Shown piece by piece: positions 8,589 through 20,500 of a stretch of DNA of 64,000 nt (the first letter of the stretch is position 1; every line of letters begins with the position of its first letter). This DNA comes from Euglena gracilis. Taxonomy: Eukaryota > Euglenida > Euglenophyceae > Euglenales. Both the position numbers and the translations under genes were made by a program. The stretch lies in NCBI GenBank assembly GCA_039621445.1, contig CP154957.1, positions 41,566,011-41,630,010 on the forward strand, written 5' to 3'. The notes below the pieces were generated by a model. It ran no database searches. It was not told the origin of the DNA and saw nothing but the letters and a program-made list of their open reading frames with translations.

Positions 8589-10330
8589 CACAAAATCCTT
8601 GCATGATTTGGTGATTTTCCGCGCGCATTTCAGCGCAAATCTTGTCCAAGTGTGTTTTGGGAGTGTGGGGGTAGGTTTTGGTAACGGCAATGTGCCTTGG
8701 GGTGGTGATTGCACCTGAAGCATTTTTGTGCTCATTTCTTGCATGCGTTTGTGCAAATCCGCTATCGCGGTGTGAATGCCGGTAACATCCGGGATCCTAC
8801 CAGCTACTTCCGCATAGCGGGTGTGCAACTTAGCCAGTGAGGCTTCAATGTTACCAACATCCTGTTGTAACTGTTTGTGCAAATCGGACATGGTGGCCTT
8901 GAGTCCACTAATATCCGGTGTTGGTGCACGGGTTACCGCATTGCGGTTTTGCAAATCCGCGATTGCGGTTCGGAGTTCCATTGTATCATTTTGCCACTGT
9001 TGTTGCAAATTTTCAATCCTACTCGCGATATTCGCGATTTGGGTGTGAAAACTTGCAATTTCAGCGGGAATCTCACCACAATGGCAAGATTTCTGCTCCA
9101 ATCGGGAAAGTCTTTCCTCCAATTGTTGCACATACGTGCGGGGGGCAAAACTTTCATTGGCTTGGGCAGAAAAGTGGGTAAAATTCGCGGAATCACCGCT
9201 CAACTGGAAAATGCGCTGTTGCGCTTCCTGAAATGCGTTGCAAGGGTGGATAATTGCTCCATTGTAATAAATTGTCCCAAATCGGGATTTTTGATGGGGG
9301 GCTCATGCAACTTTTGCTGCAATTGTGGAAAAATTGCCGTAATTGGCTCCAATTGATGAGACAAAGCTTGCAAACTATGTTGCATGTTGGAGAAAATCGC
9401 ATCATTGCGGGATTGTGTTTCACACATGGCTTCACTCACTTTTTGGAAGTGTTGTGGCAAGTATGCCTGCAAATGTGTGTCTAAACCTTGTCGCAAAGTT
9501 GCTAGGTCCACATTGGTGGATTGAAAGTGTGTTTGGCAATATTGGCCAACATCACGCACATAACTCCAAAGGTAATTGAGCTTGTGCTCTACAACCTTTT
9601 GGTTGTTCTCATCAAAATCCAGAACCTTGTTAAGTGTCATAGCGCAATCCGCTACACAGGTGTGGACATGGGAAATTTGCCGCGTTAGCGGGTGGTCCAC
9701 TGGAAGATTTGCGACTATGCGCTGAATCACGGTGATGGGTTGAGGGGAAATATTTTCCAACTCTTCCGCATCACTGCTCATGGACTCGGAGGGGCTTGTA
9801 TAAGCGGGAACCGTTAAACGCATCTCCGGGTGCCATGGTAATGCCGGAAAAGAACCCGTATCGGGTGGTGCGGGCAATTGTCCAATAGGACTTGTGGGGG
9901 GAAGCACAGGGGGGGGCTGAAAGAAACATGGTGTTTCTAACCCACCGTCAGCAAAAATTTGCCGTGGCGTATCCGCCTCAGAGTCAAATGTGCCTATCGG
10001 CACCAGTGCGAGATCTCGCTGGGGGGAATGGGTGTTAGCCGATCGGCTTTCCAACAAAAGGGGTTGTGCCTGTTGGGCATGGGGTTGCTCTATAGAGCTT
10101 GACACCGATAGGTGTGGGGATGCCCATTGGGCGGGGGGAGGATTACTCGACACAGACACCGATAGGTGTGACACACGCGGGGAAGGAGGGTTACCTTTGG
10201 AATGAGTCAATGTGTGAATACCCCGATGGGGTTGTGAAAGCTCAATAGAGCTGGTCAATGATACCGCAGGTTCAAGTCCACGAAGTGATCCAATCAATGC
10301 TGCGTAGTCGATGGGAGTTGTGCTCTGCAT
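8589..10330 (-). pseudogene. gag, N-terminal half, inverted within element A
   Basis: The minus strand from the ATG at 10330 encodes the N-terminal gag of this family: a Ser/Pro-rich head, then a long coiled coil with repeated IADLH/IADLQ-type heptads. It is intact in B (43740 downward). Here it points opposite to the rest of the element, and a one-base loss near 9236 breaks the frame. The inverted block runs 8589-10570 and includes the 5' leader. About 725 bp corresponding to 41273-41997 of B is missing at the right-hand join. The copy therefore cannot make a normal Gag. Confidence 0.88.
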
Positions 10331-10570
10331 TTTTAAGGCAAAAACGCAAAAACCAAGTGTAGATTGTGGGGTAAAATGCAGGAACAAGTGCAAAAAGAGG
10401 GGATAGTATAAAAAGTAAGCAGAGACCCGAACTCTGAGGTTTGAAGCAGCGTATACTGCGAACCGTCAGAGGACGTGTCCGTGCGTACGGCTTTGGCCGT
10501 AAACGGCTTGTAGTGCCTGTGGTCGCCTATAGGCGGGGCACCACACGACCGTTTGCGGTCAAAAGGATCG

Positions 10571-12249
10571 AAATTCGCTTAGTAGCACCAATGGTGCAAC
10601 CATGTGATAACTCACCCCCACATGCGCAACCGCATCACCATTCGCGCAATCGCGATTCCCCTAATTTGCATGGTACCTATGGTACACTAAGTGGTATGTT
10701 CCATGCGCAATCGCAGAATAACCCGAACAATACCCTTGGTGCAACCACCGGAGTACCTGCACATGGTGCGATTTCGCGCCCGGGCCCACGCCCCTGGAAT
10801 ACCACCGAAGGGCCACGGGTTTCTCAGAAAGATTTCAAAGGCACCATCGCGATAGCGAACAAGGTGAAGCCCCAATGGGACGGTGACCCCACCACGTGGA
10901 AACAATTTTTCCGCGATTGGGAATATTATTGGGATTTGAAGGGACCCACCCAAGATGACAACCCGGAGGTAATCAAGATGGAATTCATCGATTGCCTCCC
11001 CAGGGATGAAAAAGAACGCGCCAGACAATTGGTCATTGGCAGGCGCATTTCTTTTGAAGAATTGGTTGAGCAATATGCTTCCTCATGCTCCAGTTTGGTT
11101 TCCAGAATCAGTCTGGAAAACAAATGGCGCCAATTCACCCCCCCGGACCGCAAATGGAAGTCGATAGACTTGTGGTACTCTAAGTGGCTTGCATTAGCAG
11201 CCGAGGTTGATGAGTTAGGGGAAAAGCAAATCAAAGAACAATTTGATGCGGTATTACTGCGCTACATCCCCAAACTCATCAAGGAAATTCACCGCGAGGA
11301 ACTCGCGGGACACATTTTGACTCTCGATGAGAGATGGAATTATATTTCCAAACAAATGAAGTTATCACAACTTCTGGGACAGATTGAATCGGCATATCAC
11401 CACCACCCTATCGCGGGTGTACCCACCGGTTCAGTCTATGCAGTCCAAAGGACTACCTCCCCAAAATCACCAAAATCACCCTCGAGTGATTTCAAAACGC
11501 GCTATCCGCGCTCAAACCCCAAATCCCCGACACGGGAATCAAAACCGCGCTATTCGCGCTCTTCTGACCAAGTTTCGGACAAAGTGTGCTTTTTGTGTAA
11601 TCAACCGGGACATATGTCTCGCGAATGTCCGAACCCCCAAGCGCGAAAGCGCAGTAAGAGCCCCCGAGGATCCCTCTCTTCCTGGAGTTCGCGTTCCTCA
11701 CGATCTGCGCATTCGCAGCGGTCGGGATACCGATCGGGTGATGGAAGACCGCGTTCCCGTTCACCCCACCGCAATAGCGGACATGGTTTCAAACCGCGAG
11801 GTCGGTCCCCCCGCCCCCCTACCCGCAATCGGGATGCCAATCGCGATTTTTCGCGATCTCGGTCGCGCAGTGGGTCATCCTCTTCGCGATCCGACCGCGG
11901 TCGAGCGGATAACCGCTCCCCGCGTCGCCATGATGCCAAAAGGCAATCGCAATCGCGAACCCGTTGTTCCCTTTGTGGGTCTAAAGACCACCATTCATCC
12001 AAGTGCCCCCGTTCCCGCTCTCCCCGCCCTAGCCATGGTCGTCGCGATTCCAATCGCGGTTCTGCCAACAGGCAGCGGGTTGGTTTCAAAATATCCTCTG
12101 TCGAGGAAAAAGACCTGGCTTCGGGCAGGGAGGGGGATGAGAGCACCGAGGATGAGTTGGTGGAAGACAGGAATGCCATTCGCGCGATACGCGCAATTTA
12201 CTCTAGGAAGTCCACCATAGGCCAAAAGGCCGACTCCGATATGGAGTAG
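10571..12249 (+). pseudogene. gag, C-terminal half, element A
   Basis: The open plus frame from the inversion breakpoint to a UAG at 12247-12249 encodes the capsid-like region (PQWDGDPTTWKQFFRDWEYY onward). It then has a zinc knuckle CFLCNQPGHMSRECPNP near 11587-11637 and an Arg/Ser-rich stretch. A second knuckle, CSLCGSKDHHSSKC, lies near 11968-12010. The apparent upstream extension to 10441 is inverted 5' leader, not gag. The UAG is in frame with the downstream protease, as in B, which suggests stop readthrough for pol expression. Confidence 0.88.
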
Positions 12250-12906
12250 GGGAGCCCGAGGTCTGAGGGCACGGACCTCTGGGCTGATGAACAGATGGAG
12301 GTAGGAACTGATCACCCCTGCCCCCCCTGCCCATCGGTCTTTTTGGTCGGTACCCGGAAAATTTTCGGGTCCCCCACTCCCCCCCAAATTTTTGCTTGGA
12401 ATGTTGAGCAAAGTAAGCCAAGGGTCATGGAACAGTTGGCGCAACAACAATTTTACACCCGACCCTTCGCTTTGCGTACCCCCCATGGAACTTTTGGTCC
12501 AAGCGAAAATCAAAACTCAAAATTTCTGTGCACAAGCCAAAATTTTAGTCGACACAGGGTGTCGAATCCCCCTTCTTTTCCGCAAAGGACTTATACCCAC
12601 CCCCTCTTGGTTCATGCCAAGAATCCCATCAAAATTATGACCGCTGACAACAGCCCCATGTGCGGTGGTGACTTGGGATGCATTTTGGACATAGTCCTCC
12701 CCATTATCCCGAAGCACCACACACACCCCCCACAATTCCAAAATTTTCTGGGTACTTGGGCATTCGAGGCGAATATCGCCGGGTCAGATGTCATACTCGG
12801 TTTTCCGTTCCTCCGGCAACACCGATTGGTGGTGGATTGTCCTTCGCATGGTTTGCGCACTACCCCCCGCACACACACACCACACCCCCGAACTTGTTCC
12901 CCGTGA
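12250..12906 (+). pseudogene. Aspartic protease region, element A
   Basis: The retropepsin active-site motif ILVDTGCRIPLLF lies near 12543-12581, and the flap/C-terminal motif SDVILGFPFLRQH near 12785-12822. They are in different frames in this copy. Against B there is a 2-bp loss near 12383 (C-run) and a 1-bp loss near 12603 (C-run), which together return to the starting frame. A 2-bp gain in a CA repeat near 12872 then throws the frame off again before RT. All three are in simple repeats, so sequencing error is possible. Confidence 0.8.
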
Positions 12907-15134
12907 CATCCCCCAGGATGTCCCCCCGCATTTCCACAACGTTTTCCACAACCGAAAACACCGTTTCCTACCCTAGGGGTAAAGAGAAAGCTGCCCCCCT
13001 ACCCACCGCACTTTTACCGCTCGTTTCCCATGCGGTAGGGAAAGCCAGTAGCTTAACCCCGCACGTTTCGCTGGGTTCCCAGGCGAAAGCCCAAAGGCCT
13101 GAAGAAATTTCGGTGTCGAGTAGCCGCCCAGCTGCACAACTTTTACGTTTTCCACCAGGTGTGTCGAGTTCAGACACCCCTGTACACCCCCCAGCAGCTA
13201 CCCCAACCGACACCAACTTATGCACTGACACCCACACAAACACGCACCACATGCACCACCCCTCCTACCAATGCGCGCACTGTCGGAGAATCTCCGCTTA
13301 CCATGATTTTGATTGTGGATGTCTTGTTGAAACTTCCAAACTAATCCGATTGGATCCCGCAACCGGGAATTTTTCCCCTCCTACACCTGGTAGTGGTACC
13401 TCTACACTTGGTACGTATTTAATAGATAACCAAAAGGTACACAGCCTTGATACCATGGGTGATACACCCATCAGCACACTTGGTAATTTTTCACAGCTCA
13501 CAAATCCACTTGGCAGTTTTTCGCAATTCGCGAAAGTGAATCAAGCACTACAGTGCAAAGGCATAGCCTCCCTCTTCGGATTCGCGCATAGCGCTCCCTA
13601 TGCGCCTATGGCGCTCTCCAACACCCCCGCGCATATCGCGCTTCCCGCACATAGTGCGAATTCCGCGCATATCGCGCTTGCCGCACATAGTGCGAATTCC
13701 GCGCATATCGCGCTTGCCGCACATAGTGCGAATCCCGTGCATATCGCGCATTCCGCGCTATCGCGCATCACCGATGATTGGGTATATGCCCAACCCACCC
13801 ATGCCCCCCCTGGATTGAGTCCTATGGACATGTATGTGGATGATTCACAATTTCGTTGTTCTGCGTTAAAGCGTGTTCCCCCCCTTCAGCATGTTGAACA
13901 GATCTCCAAGTACACCAAGGATACCTGGAATGCTTTTCAATTTGGTCAATATCGAATTTTGAAACATTGGTTTTCAAAAATCGCCGATATGGCGGATTCT
14001 TTTGATTTGACCTTGGAAATTGATGCATTCTCCTCCAACGCGCATTCGCGATTACCGCGACATTGGTCGCAACATTCTAACGCTTTTGATAAGTTTTGGG
14101 GAGACACTATCCTATGGATGCATCCCCCCCTGAAACTTATCCCGCTTGTTGTAGATAAAATTTTCCAGGATCAAGCGCGAGGCGCATTACTTGTTCCTGT
14201 GAATCCCGAAGCGGAATGGTTTCAAAATTTGACTTATGTCACATTTTATTGCTGGGACCTACCAAACGATGTTCCTCTATTCGAGGATTTCCGTGGAGTG
14301 GTATTACCACCTTTCCAAGAAATCATTTTCCGTGTATGTTTCTTTGATGCTTTCCATGTTTCTCAATCTCCACCCCTGAATGTTAGTGTGTCGGATCATA
14401 CCGACTATGTGGGAGCCGATACGGCTTTTGTCCATAATGCCGATAGGCATCACCGTTCGGAACCCCCTATGGTCGATATGACCCATAAACAGGTTTCCGC
14501 TGTCATTGAAAGTGCAGGACAGCATCCCAAATCAGCAGAATTTTGTACGCGCATCAGTCGCGAATTTTCTGGTGTTTTGGAAAATCCTGTTTACGCTTGT
14601 AATATAGATCCCGCTATTCGCGGACCTTTTGGAGTTTGTAAGATAGAGCTTAAGGAAGGCGCAAAGCCAATGCATCGGAAATTTTTCCGTTGTTCCGGAG
14701 AAAGAGAGATAGCTCTCAATGAAATGATTGAAAAGCTCATAGAGCGGAAGTGGATCATCCCTTCTAAGAGTGAATGGACCTCCCAAGCTTTTGTGGTCCC
14801 TAAGCCCCCAGACCCATCAGGTCAGAAAAAGTGGAGGCTAGTACTGGATTATCGGTACTTAAATTCACAGACTAAGGATGACCCATTCCCGTTACCTCTA
14901 ATAGAGGACCTTATCACAAAACAAGCGGATAACCGCTTGTGGTCAATTTTCGACCTGGAGGATGGTTTCCACCAAATGCATCTGGATCCCGACTCGCAAG
15001 CCTATACGGCTTTTGTAACATCCAAAGGTGTTTACCAATGGACGGTTTTACCAATGGGTGTTAAGAATGGACCAGCAATGTTTCAGCGCATGATCCAATG
15101 GGTCTTACGGGATTTACCGTTTGCGCTGGTATAC
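12907..15134 (+). pseudogene. pol, linker, RNase H-like domain and truncated reverse transcriptase, element A
   Basis: The frame is open throughout. A Pro/Thr/His-rich linker of about 300 codons contains a 36-bp tandem repeat (13620-13740, unit AHIALAAHSANS). Near 13880-14330 comes a folded-looking domain with EIDAFSSNAHSRLPRHW, WMHPPLKLIP and ALLVPVNPEAEW, resembling the RNase H segment of DIRS-type elements. RT follows: WRLVLDYRYLNSQT, WSIFDLEDGFHQMHLDP and VLPMGVKNGPAMFQRM. The frame ends at FALVY, where about 236 bp present in B (36503-36738) are missing. This removes the IDD of the YIDD catalytic motif, so the enzyme is dead. Confidence 0.9.
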
Positions 15135-17461
15135 CTGAGGTCATCAAGACCATCACCCATTTGAAAGGATTTTTGGGATTAGCCCAATATTACGCGATTT
15201 ACATGAAAGATTTCGCGAAAATCGCGGTACCTCTATCGAGGCAACTCAAAAATCGCGCACCCGAAAATACCAAAGTCAAATGGGACGCAGATATGCGTGA
15301 AGCTCTAGAGAGCATTAAAAAGCTAATGCTTGAAAATGTCGTACTCGACATCGCGGATCCCTACAAGCCTTATGTGCTAGAGGTCGATAGCAGCGATTAT
15401 GCTGTAGGCGGTGTTCTAAGCCAGCATAACGCGGCTAACGAATTGCGCCCTGTAGCATTCTTCAGTAGAAAGCTACAAGGTGAAGATGGCAAAGGCCAAG
15501 TTAAATGGAGTATCCGTGAGAAGGAAACGTACGCAATCGTACTTATTTTACAAAAATTCCGTAGCTGGGTCGCCAGCTCCTTGGTGCAAATACTGGTGTT
15601 GACTGACCATGAGAGTCTTCAACACTGGTATACCGAGGATCTCAACAAAGCCATGTCATCCGTAGGCCGAAGATGCCGATGGCATGAATTTTTGAGCCAG
15701 TTCAACCTAGTGGTTGTATATACCCCTGGCCATACACAAAAAGTAGCAGACCCGCTCAGTCGAGCACCCTGGCATTACCCCGGTAACCCGGATGAAGGTG
15801 ATGCCACCTTTCATGGAAGCCAAGAGGCTGATGAATTTGCACGTCGATATGACGCAGCCGACGATATGTTGGATTCTTTTCCCGTTTCATCGATTTTTCG
15901 TTCGTTGCCAGTCTCTCCTATACGGGGGAGAAGGCGGCGAGGCCGCACACCTGGTCCCCGTCGCATTACGCGATCTGAATCTCCTTCCCCCCTCTTCTTT
16001 CGCGAATGGGATTATTCCCATGACCCTGTATATAGCACGATAGTGCACAGACTGCGCAATGGCGAGGTTGTACATAATTATTCCCTTTCCCCTTTACGGT
16101 TGGTTTACCGCGATGATGCGGGATATAAATATTGTATACCCCGTGACTTGGTTGATGAAGTACTTTTGTGTTATCACAACCAAGGTCACCCTGGGGCCCC
16201 CAAACTTCTTTCTTTGGTGGGTCGCAGGTACTGTACAACCCTGAAAGAAAACGATTTGCATTCGCGCTGCTTGCAAATTTCGCAACGGTGCCAAATTTGT
16301 CAAGCGGTAAAACCGCGCAGAGGTACCCCCCCTGGTACGTTGGACTTTTTCCCCGTACCCCCTGACATTTTTACGTCCCTCTGCATGGATTTTCTGGAAT
16401 TAGAACCTTGCAAAGGATCAGACGGCAAAATTTACGATTATGTTTTTGTTGTCGTCTGTAGGCTGAGTGGTTACATAGTAGCCATTCCATGCCAAAAGGC
16501 AGGGTTGACCGCGCAAATTTTAGCGCAGATATTTATGGAGAAGTGCATATGCCTAATGGGCTTACCGAATGAGATTGTCAGTGATCAAGATCATTTGATC
16601 TCCTCTCGATTCTTCACAACCCTATGTGGTTTACTGGGAATCGAACAGCATTTTTCCATTATATATCGCCCGAAGGGCAATGGCCGCGCCGAGGCAGCAG
16701 TGAAAGCTGTTGTAAATATGCTCCGTCTTTCACTGGCTGATTCGCGCCAGGCCTGGGTCCAGGTTTTGCCATGGTCCCTCTTTTATATAAACACCCTACC
16801 GGGTTTAGTTTTACCCCACTCCCCATACAAAATTGTTTTTGGACGAGAACCCCCAGCAATTGGTGATATACCATCAGAGAGACCAGCTCGAAGTAGCGTA
16901 ACCTGTGAGACATGGTTCTCTGAGGTAGAGTCTCTCAGAACTACTGTTCAGAAACGTATTACCGATATCCATTCTCAAAAGAGAAATAAATTTTTACAAG
17001 AATTCAAATCACCTGGCTATAGTGCTGGTGATCGCGTATGGGTTCGGAATAGCCGAATCCGTATGCAGGCTTACAAGCTAGACCCCCTCTGGCTCGGGCC
17101 CTGTGAAATACTCGAACGCGTTGGTAACAGTGGCCGCTATAGGGTGGCACTGCCCAACGGGATCGAGGATGTTCACATGGATGATTTCAAGCCATATCTT
17201 TCCCCGCCTAATGGCAAAGCACTACCGTGCCTTTATTTCAAGCCCCGTTCCAAGTTACCCGAAACGGATGATTTTGTGGTGGACAAAATTCTCGATCACA
17301 AAATTGATCGAGGAGTCCACTACTGGAAGGTCAGGTGGAAAGGCTATGGGCCAGAGGAGGACACCTGGGAGCCAGCCTCCAGTTTTATTGGTTATGTCCA
17401 ACAGGACTGGAAGCTATGGAATAAAAGAAATAACATAGACATTTCTGTGAATACTTTCTGA
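15135..17461 (+). CDS. pol, RNase H - integrase - chromodomain, element A
   Basis: The frame is open from the RT deletion junction to TGA at 17459-17461. It holds the RT thumb and connection, then RNase H (EVDSSDYAVGGVLSQHN, LTDHESLQHWYT; about 15360-15620). Next is the H2C2 zinc site of integrase (YHNQGHPG and CQICQ; about 16160-16310). The DDE core follows: CMDFLELEP, VSDQDHLISSRF and GNGRAEAAVKAV (about 16385-16700). A chromodomain lies near 17262-17430 (VDKILDHKIDRGVHYWKVRW, YGPEEDTWEP), which classes the family as a chromovirus. The product would normally be part of a Gag-Pol polyprotein. The integrase half looks intact. Confidence 0.93.
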
Positions 17462-17518
17462 AATCAGCCTATAGGCCTTTTCCTCCCCTCCCTGTGTTTT
17501 TCTCCCAAACCTCAATTC

Positions 17519-17541
17519 ATTTCTCTCTTCTTTTTCTACAG
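17519..17541 (+). promoter_or_regulatory. Candidate 3' splice site upstream of ORF3
   Basis: A pyrimidine tract (ttctctcttctttttctacag) ends in CAG, 39 bases before the ORF3 ATG at 17581 and 58 bases after pol ends. The same sequence is present in B (34114-34136, reverse). It suggests that ORF3 is translated from a spliced subgenomic RNA, as env is in retroviruses. No donor has been assigned. Confidence 0.5.
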
Positions 17542-17580
17542 CTCATCAAAGCTACTTTTTGCTTTTTGGTCCCCGGACCG

Positions 17581-20500
17581 ATGCAAGATCCAGGGCGCGG
17601 ACCCGGTCCGCCCCCTATACAGTATGCCATCCCTCCCTACCCCCCTCACGCCTATGCGGCGGCACCCCCAGCCCAAGGGGCGCCCGCATATGCGGTATAT
17701 CAACCCCCTCCTGCCGCTTATGCGGCCCAGGCACAAATGCCACCCCCACCTCAAATGATTCAGGCACAAATGCCATACCCCTCTCAGGCACAAATGCCAA
17801 CCCCCTCTCAGGCACAAATGCCGCCCCCATCTCAGGCGCAACCGCCACCTGTCGCTTATGCGGCTTCTGTGCCAATGGGAGCTGCATATGCGGCACAGCC
17901 TCAACAGGCATATCAAGTTCCAATGGAACAGTCACAACCCCAGCAGGTACACCAAGTTCCAATGGAACAACAACAGTATGCGAGGCAGGGACAGGCACCT
18001 CCAATGGAGCAGGCGCATTACGCCATGCCTGGTCCCTCACCTCCCATCCTGTATACCCCACAGTATGTGACATCTCAGCAACCCCAATCCCAAAACCAAT
18101 CTCAACCCGTACAGGGTACCCCACATCAAGTACACGCCGTACAGGCGATGCCCCAACCTGCTGCTTATCCCGTCCGGGAACCTGCTGCCCAAACCGCAGC
18201 TAGCAGCAGTAGTATATCCGCTTACGCGATCCCTGTGGCACATGAGACGCCACAGGCAGCACCAACGGTGCCATACCCCGCCTTCACCGCAGAATTGGTG
18301 AATCTCGCAGAGAAGACTCTGCGAACGGCCTTGCGGGCCAGCAACCTAGAGAGAGTAGACCCATCTCTACAGGTGCTGTGGGATACCCACTGTCGTCAAA
18401 TTCTGGGCCTGGCCAATAGGCCCATTGCACAATGGTGCGCATGCGGCCAGACTTTGATGACAGGAAAAGTGTACTTCATGCCCGGGGAATATCCCCCTGA
18501 GGTCAGCATGCGTACACTGGGTATTCCAGTACCGCCTATCCCGCGGATACGCCATCATGCAGGTGCATTCACCGAATACATGCGGGAGCATAGCCCCCCA
18601 GTGGAGGAAAGCGAGATGGGAGACATCCCAGCACCAACGGTGCAGCCATCACGAATTTTTCGCGATGCACAGTCCCCAACTCGTATGCCGAGACCACCAC
18701 CACCCGAATATCGGGAACCACCAACGCAATATGCGGCAGAGCCAATGACGCAACCGTCAACAGCACAACCACCATTTCCTTATCCAGCCCATCTGGAAGC
18801 TGGAAGTCAGTTACCCGTACAACGGGATATGTCGGTGGTTCAGGAACCTGGATCCTGGGCTGAGGATGTGGAGCAAGCCGAGGCAGAAGGCCGAATGGCC
18901 GTGGAAGAGGATGTGCCAGCGGCACCTGAACCTCTCCCAGCACCTCGCTTCACATCACCTCAGCAGGCCATCCAGTACTACCAGTCCCTAGAGCAACTTC
19001 AGGGCCCACGGTCTGCAGAACGCAGATATACGTCACAGCCGTACAGGCCAGCAGACCTAGGTAGTAAACGGGGCAGGCCAGAATCTTCATCCCCAATGGG
19101 GAGACCGAAACCTCCGGCCCCTGCCCCAGCGCCAGCCAGACAGGCTACCCCAGCACAGCAACGACGGGCGCCGGTTGGCCAACAGGCCGCACCCCCTCCC
19201 GTGCCCGTACCTTATGCCGCGCCGGCTAAGCCAGCGCCAATGGCGCAAAACCCCCGGCCGGTGCCAGCAAAAGCAGCTGCGCCGGCAGCTCCAGCAGCGC
19301 CAATGGCGCTGTTGCCAGTAGCAGCGCCAATGGCGCCGGCATCCCAGGAAACACCGGTACCTCCAGGCCAACAGGCCACCACCGAGGTACTGCCTGTTCC
19401 TGAACCCACACAGCAGCAGCTCGAACAGGCTGAACTGGCCCAGAGAGCCCATAGGGCAGAAATCGAGCACGAAGCTGCTGAGCGTGCACGCGTCCAGAAA
19501 ATACTGGATGACACGCGTGAACGTACACGCCACCCCACTTACATTGATCCGCCTAGAGGCGAACCCCTCCCTATCAATAATCCACCATTTTTGGCGGATA
19601 TGCAGGATCAACCTGCAGCCTACCCAGCAGCCAAAATGGCTTATGCCCCGCAGGAATTGCTTGGAACAACAAGCGATATAAATCCTGCCTTTATAGGCCC
19701 TCGTTTTGCAGCCCATCTCAATCCTCATGCTTGGAAACAAGCTAGAGAAGAGATTGCCCGAAGCGAAGCCCGATCGGGCAAGGGTAAAGCCAAAAGTGCT
19801 CCCAAACGAGCACCGACAGCAGGCCAAAAAGGCCAAGGCAAAGGCCAGAAAGGCCAATACCGGAACGTCTATGAGGACGACATGGAAGCTCTATTCGAGC
19901 ACATCAAAGAGATTCATGCACTCGCATTCGAGGCCATGAGAAAGTTTCAAAGCGAACTTTCTCTTCCAATGCTGGTTGCATCCCCAGTCGTGACTGTGAC
20001 CAGACAGCTCTATTTGGAGCGTAATCGTGAGTTCCACCACGATGGAACTCTGTATGCCTATGAGGGCAACGTAATTCTCGGTCCGATACTGGACGGTCTG
20101 CCGGGATTCTGGCACGTTTGGTTCTGGGCGGGATACCCCACCCAAAATTTCGGCAGATTCCTGAACTCCTGTGGATATCCTTATCTGGATTGCGGTCGGG
20201 AAGACCGATACAATACAGGTAAAGATTTGCTACGGCAGTTATTCGACGGCATTCGCAGTGTAGGCCCAAAAGGCCTGGAGTGGGAAATCTACCCACTGCC
20301 TGACAATATTGCCAAATTGGCAGAGAACATGTTCTGCAGCAATCTGCAAGTCTTCTACCACTGGCAATATGCCTATCATTTTGAAGTGGTCGATATTGAC
20401 CTCCGCTTCCCCCAGACGTATATCGTCAGATGCACCCACTGTCACGAAAAGTTTGCAGTGGACTTCTGGGGATTCGGAGTACGCAGTACTCAACCACAGG

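Noticed and set aside
10441-10570. N-terminal extension of the plus-strand gag ORF in element A
   Set aside because: This part is inverted 5' leader fused to gag by the inversion; B shows that it is noncoding.
17536-18203. Overlapping ORFs on both strands of ORF3 and gag
   Set aside because: They are shadow frames of biased Pro/Gln/Ala coding sequence, and are broken or shifted between A and B where the real frame is conserved.
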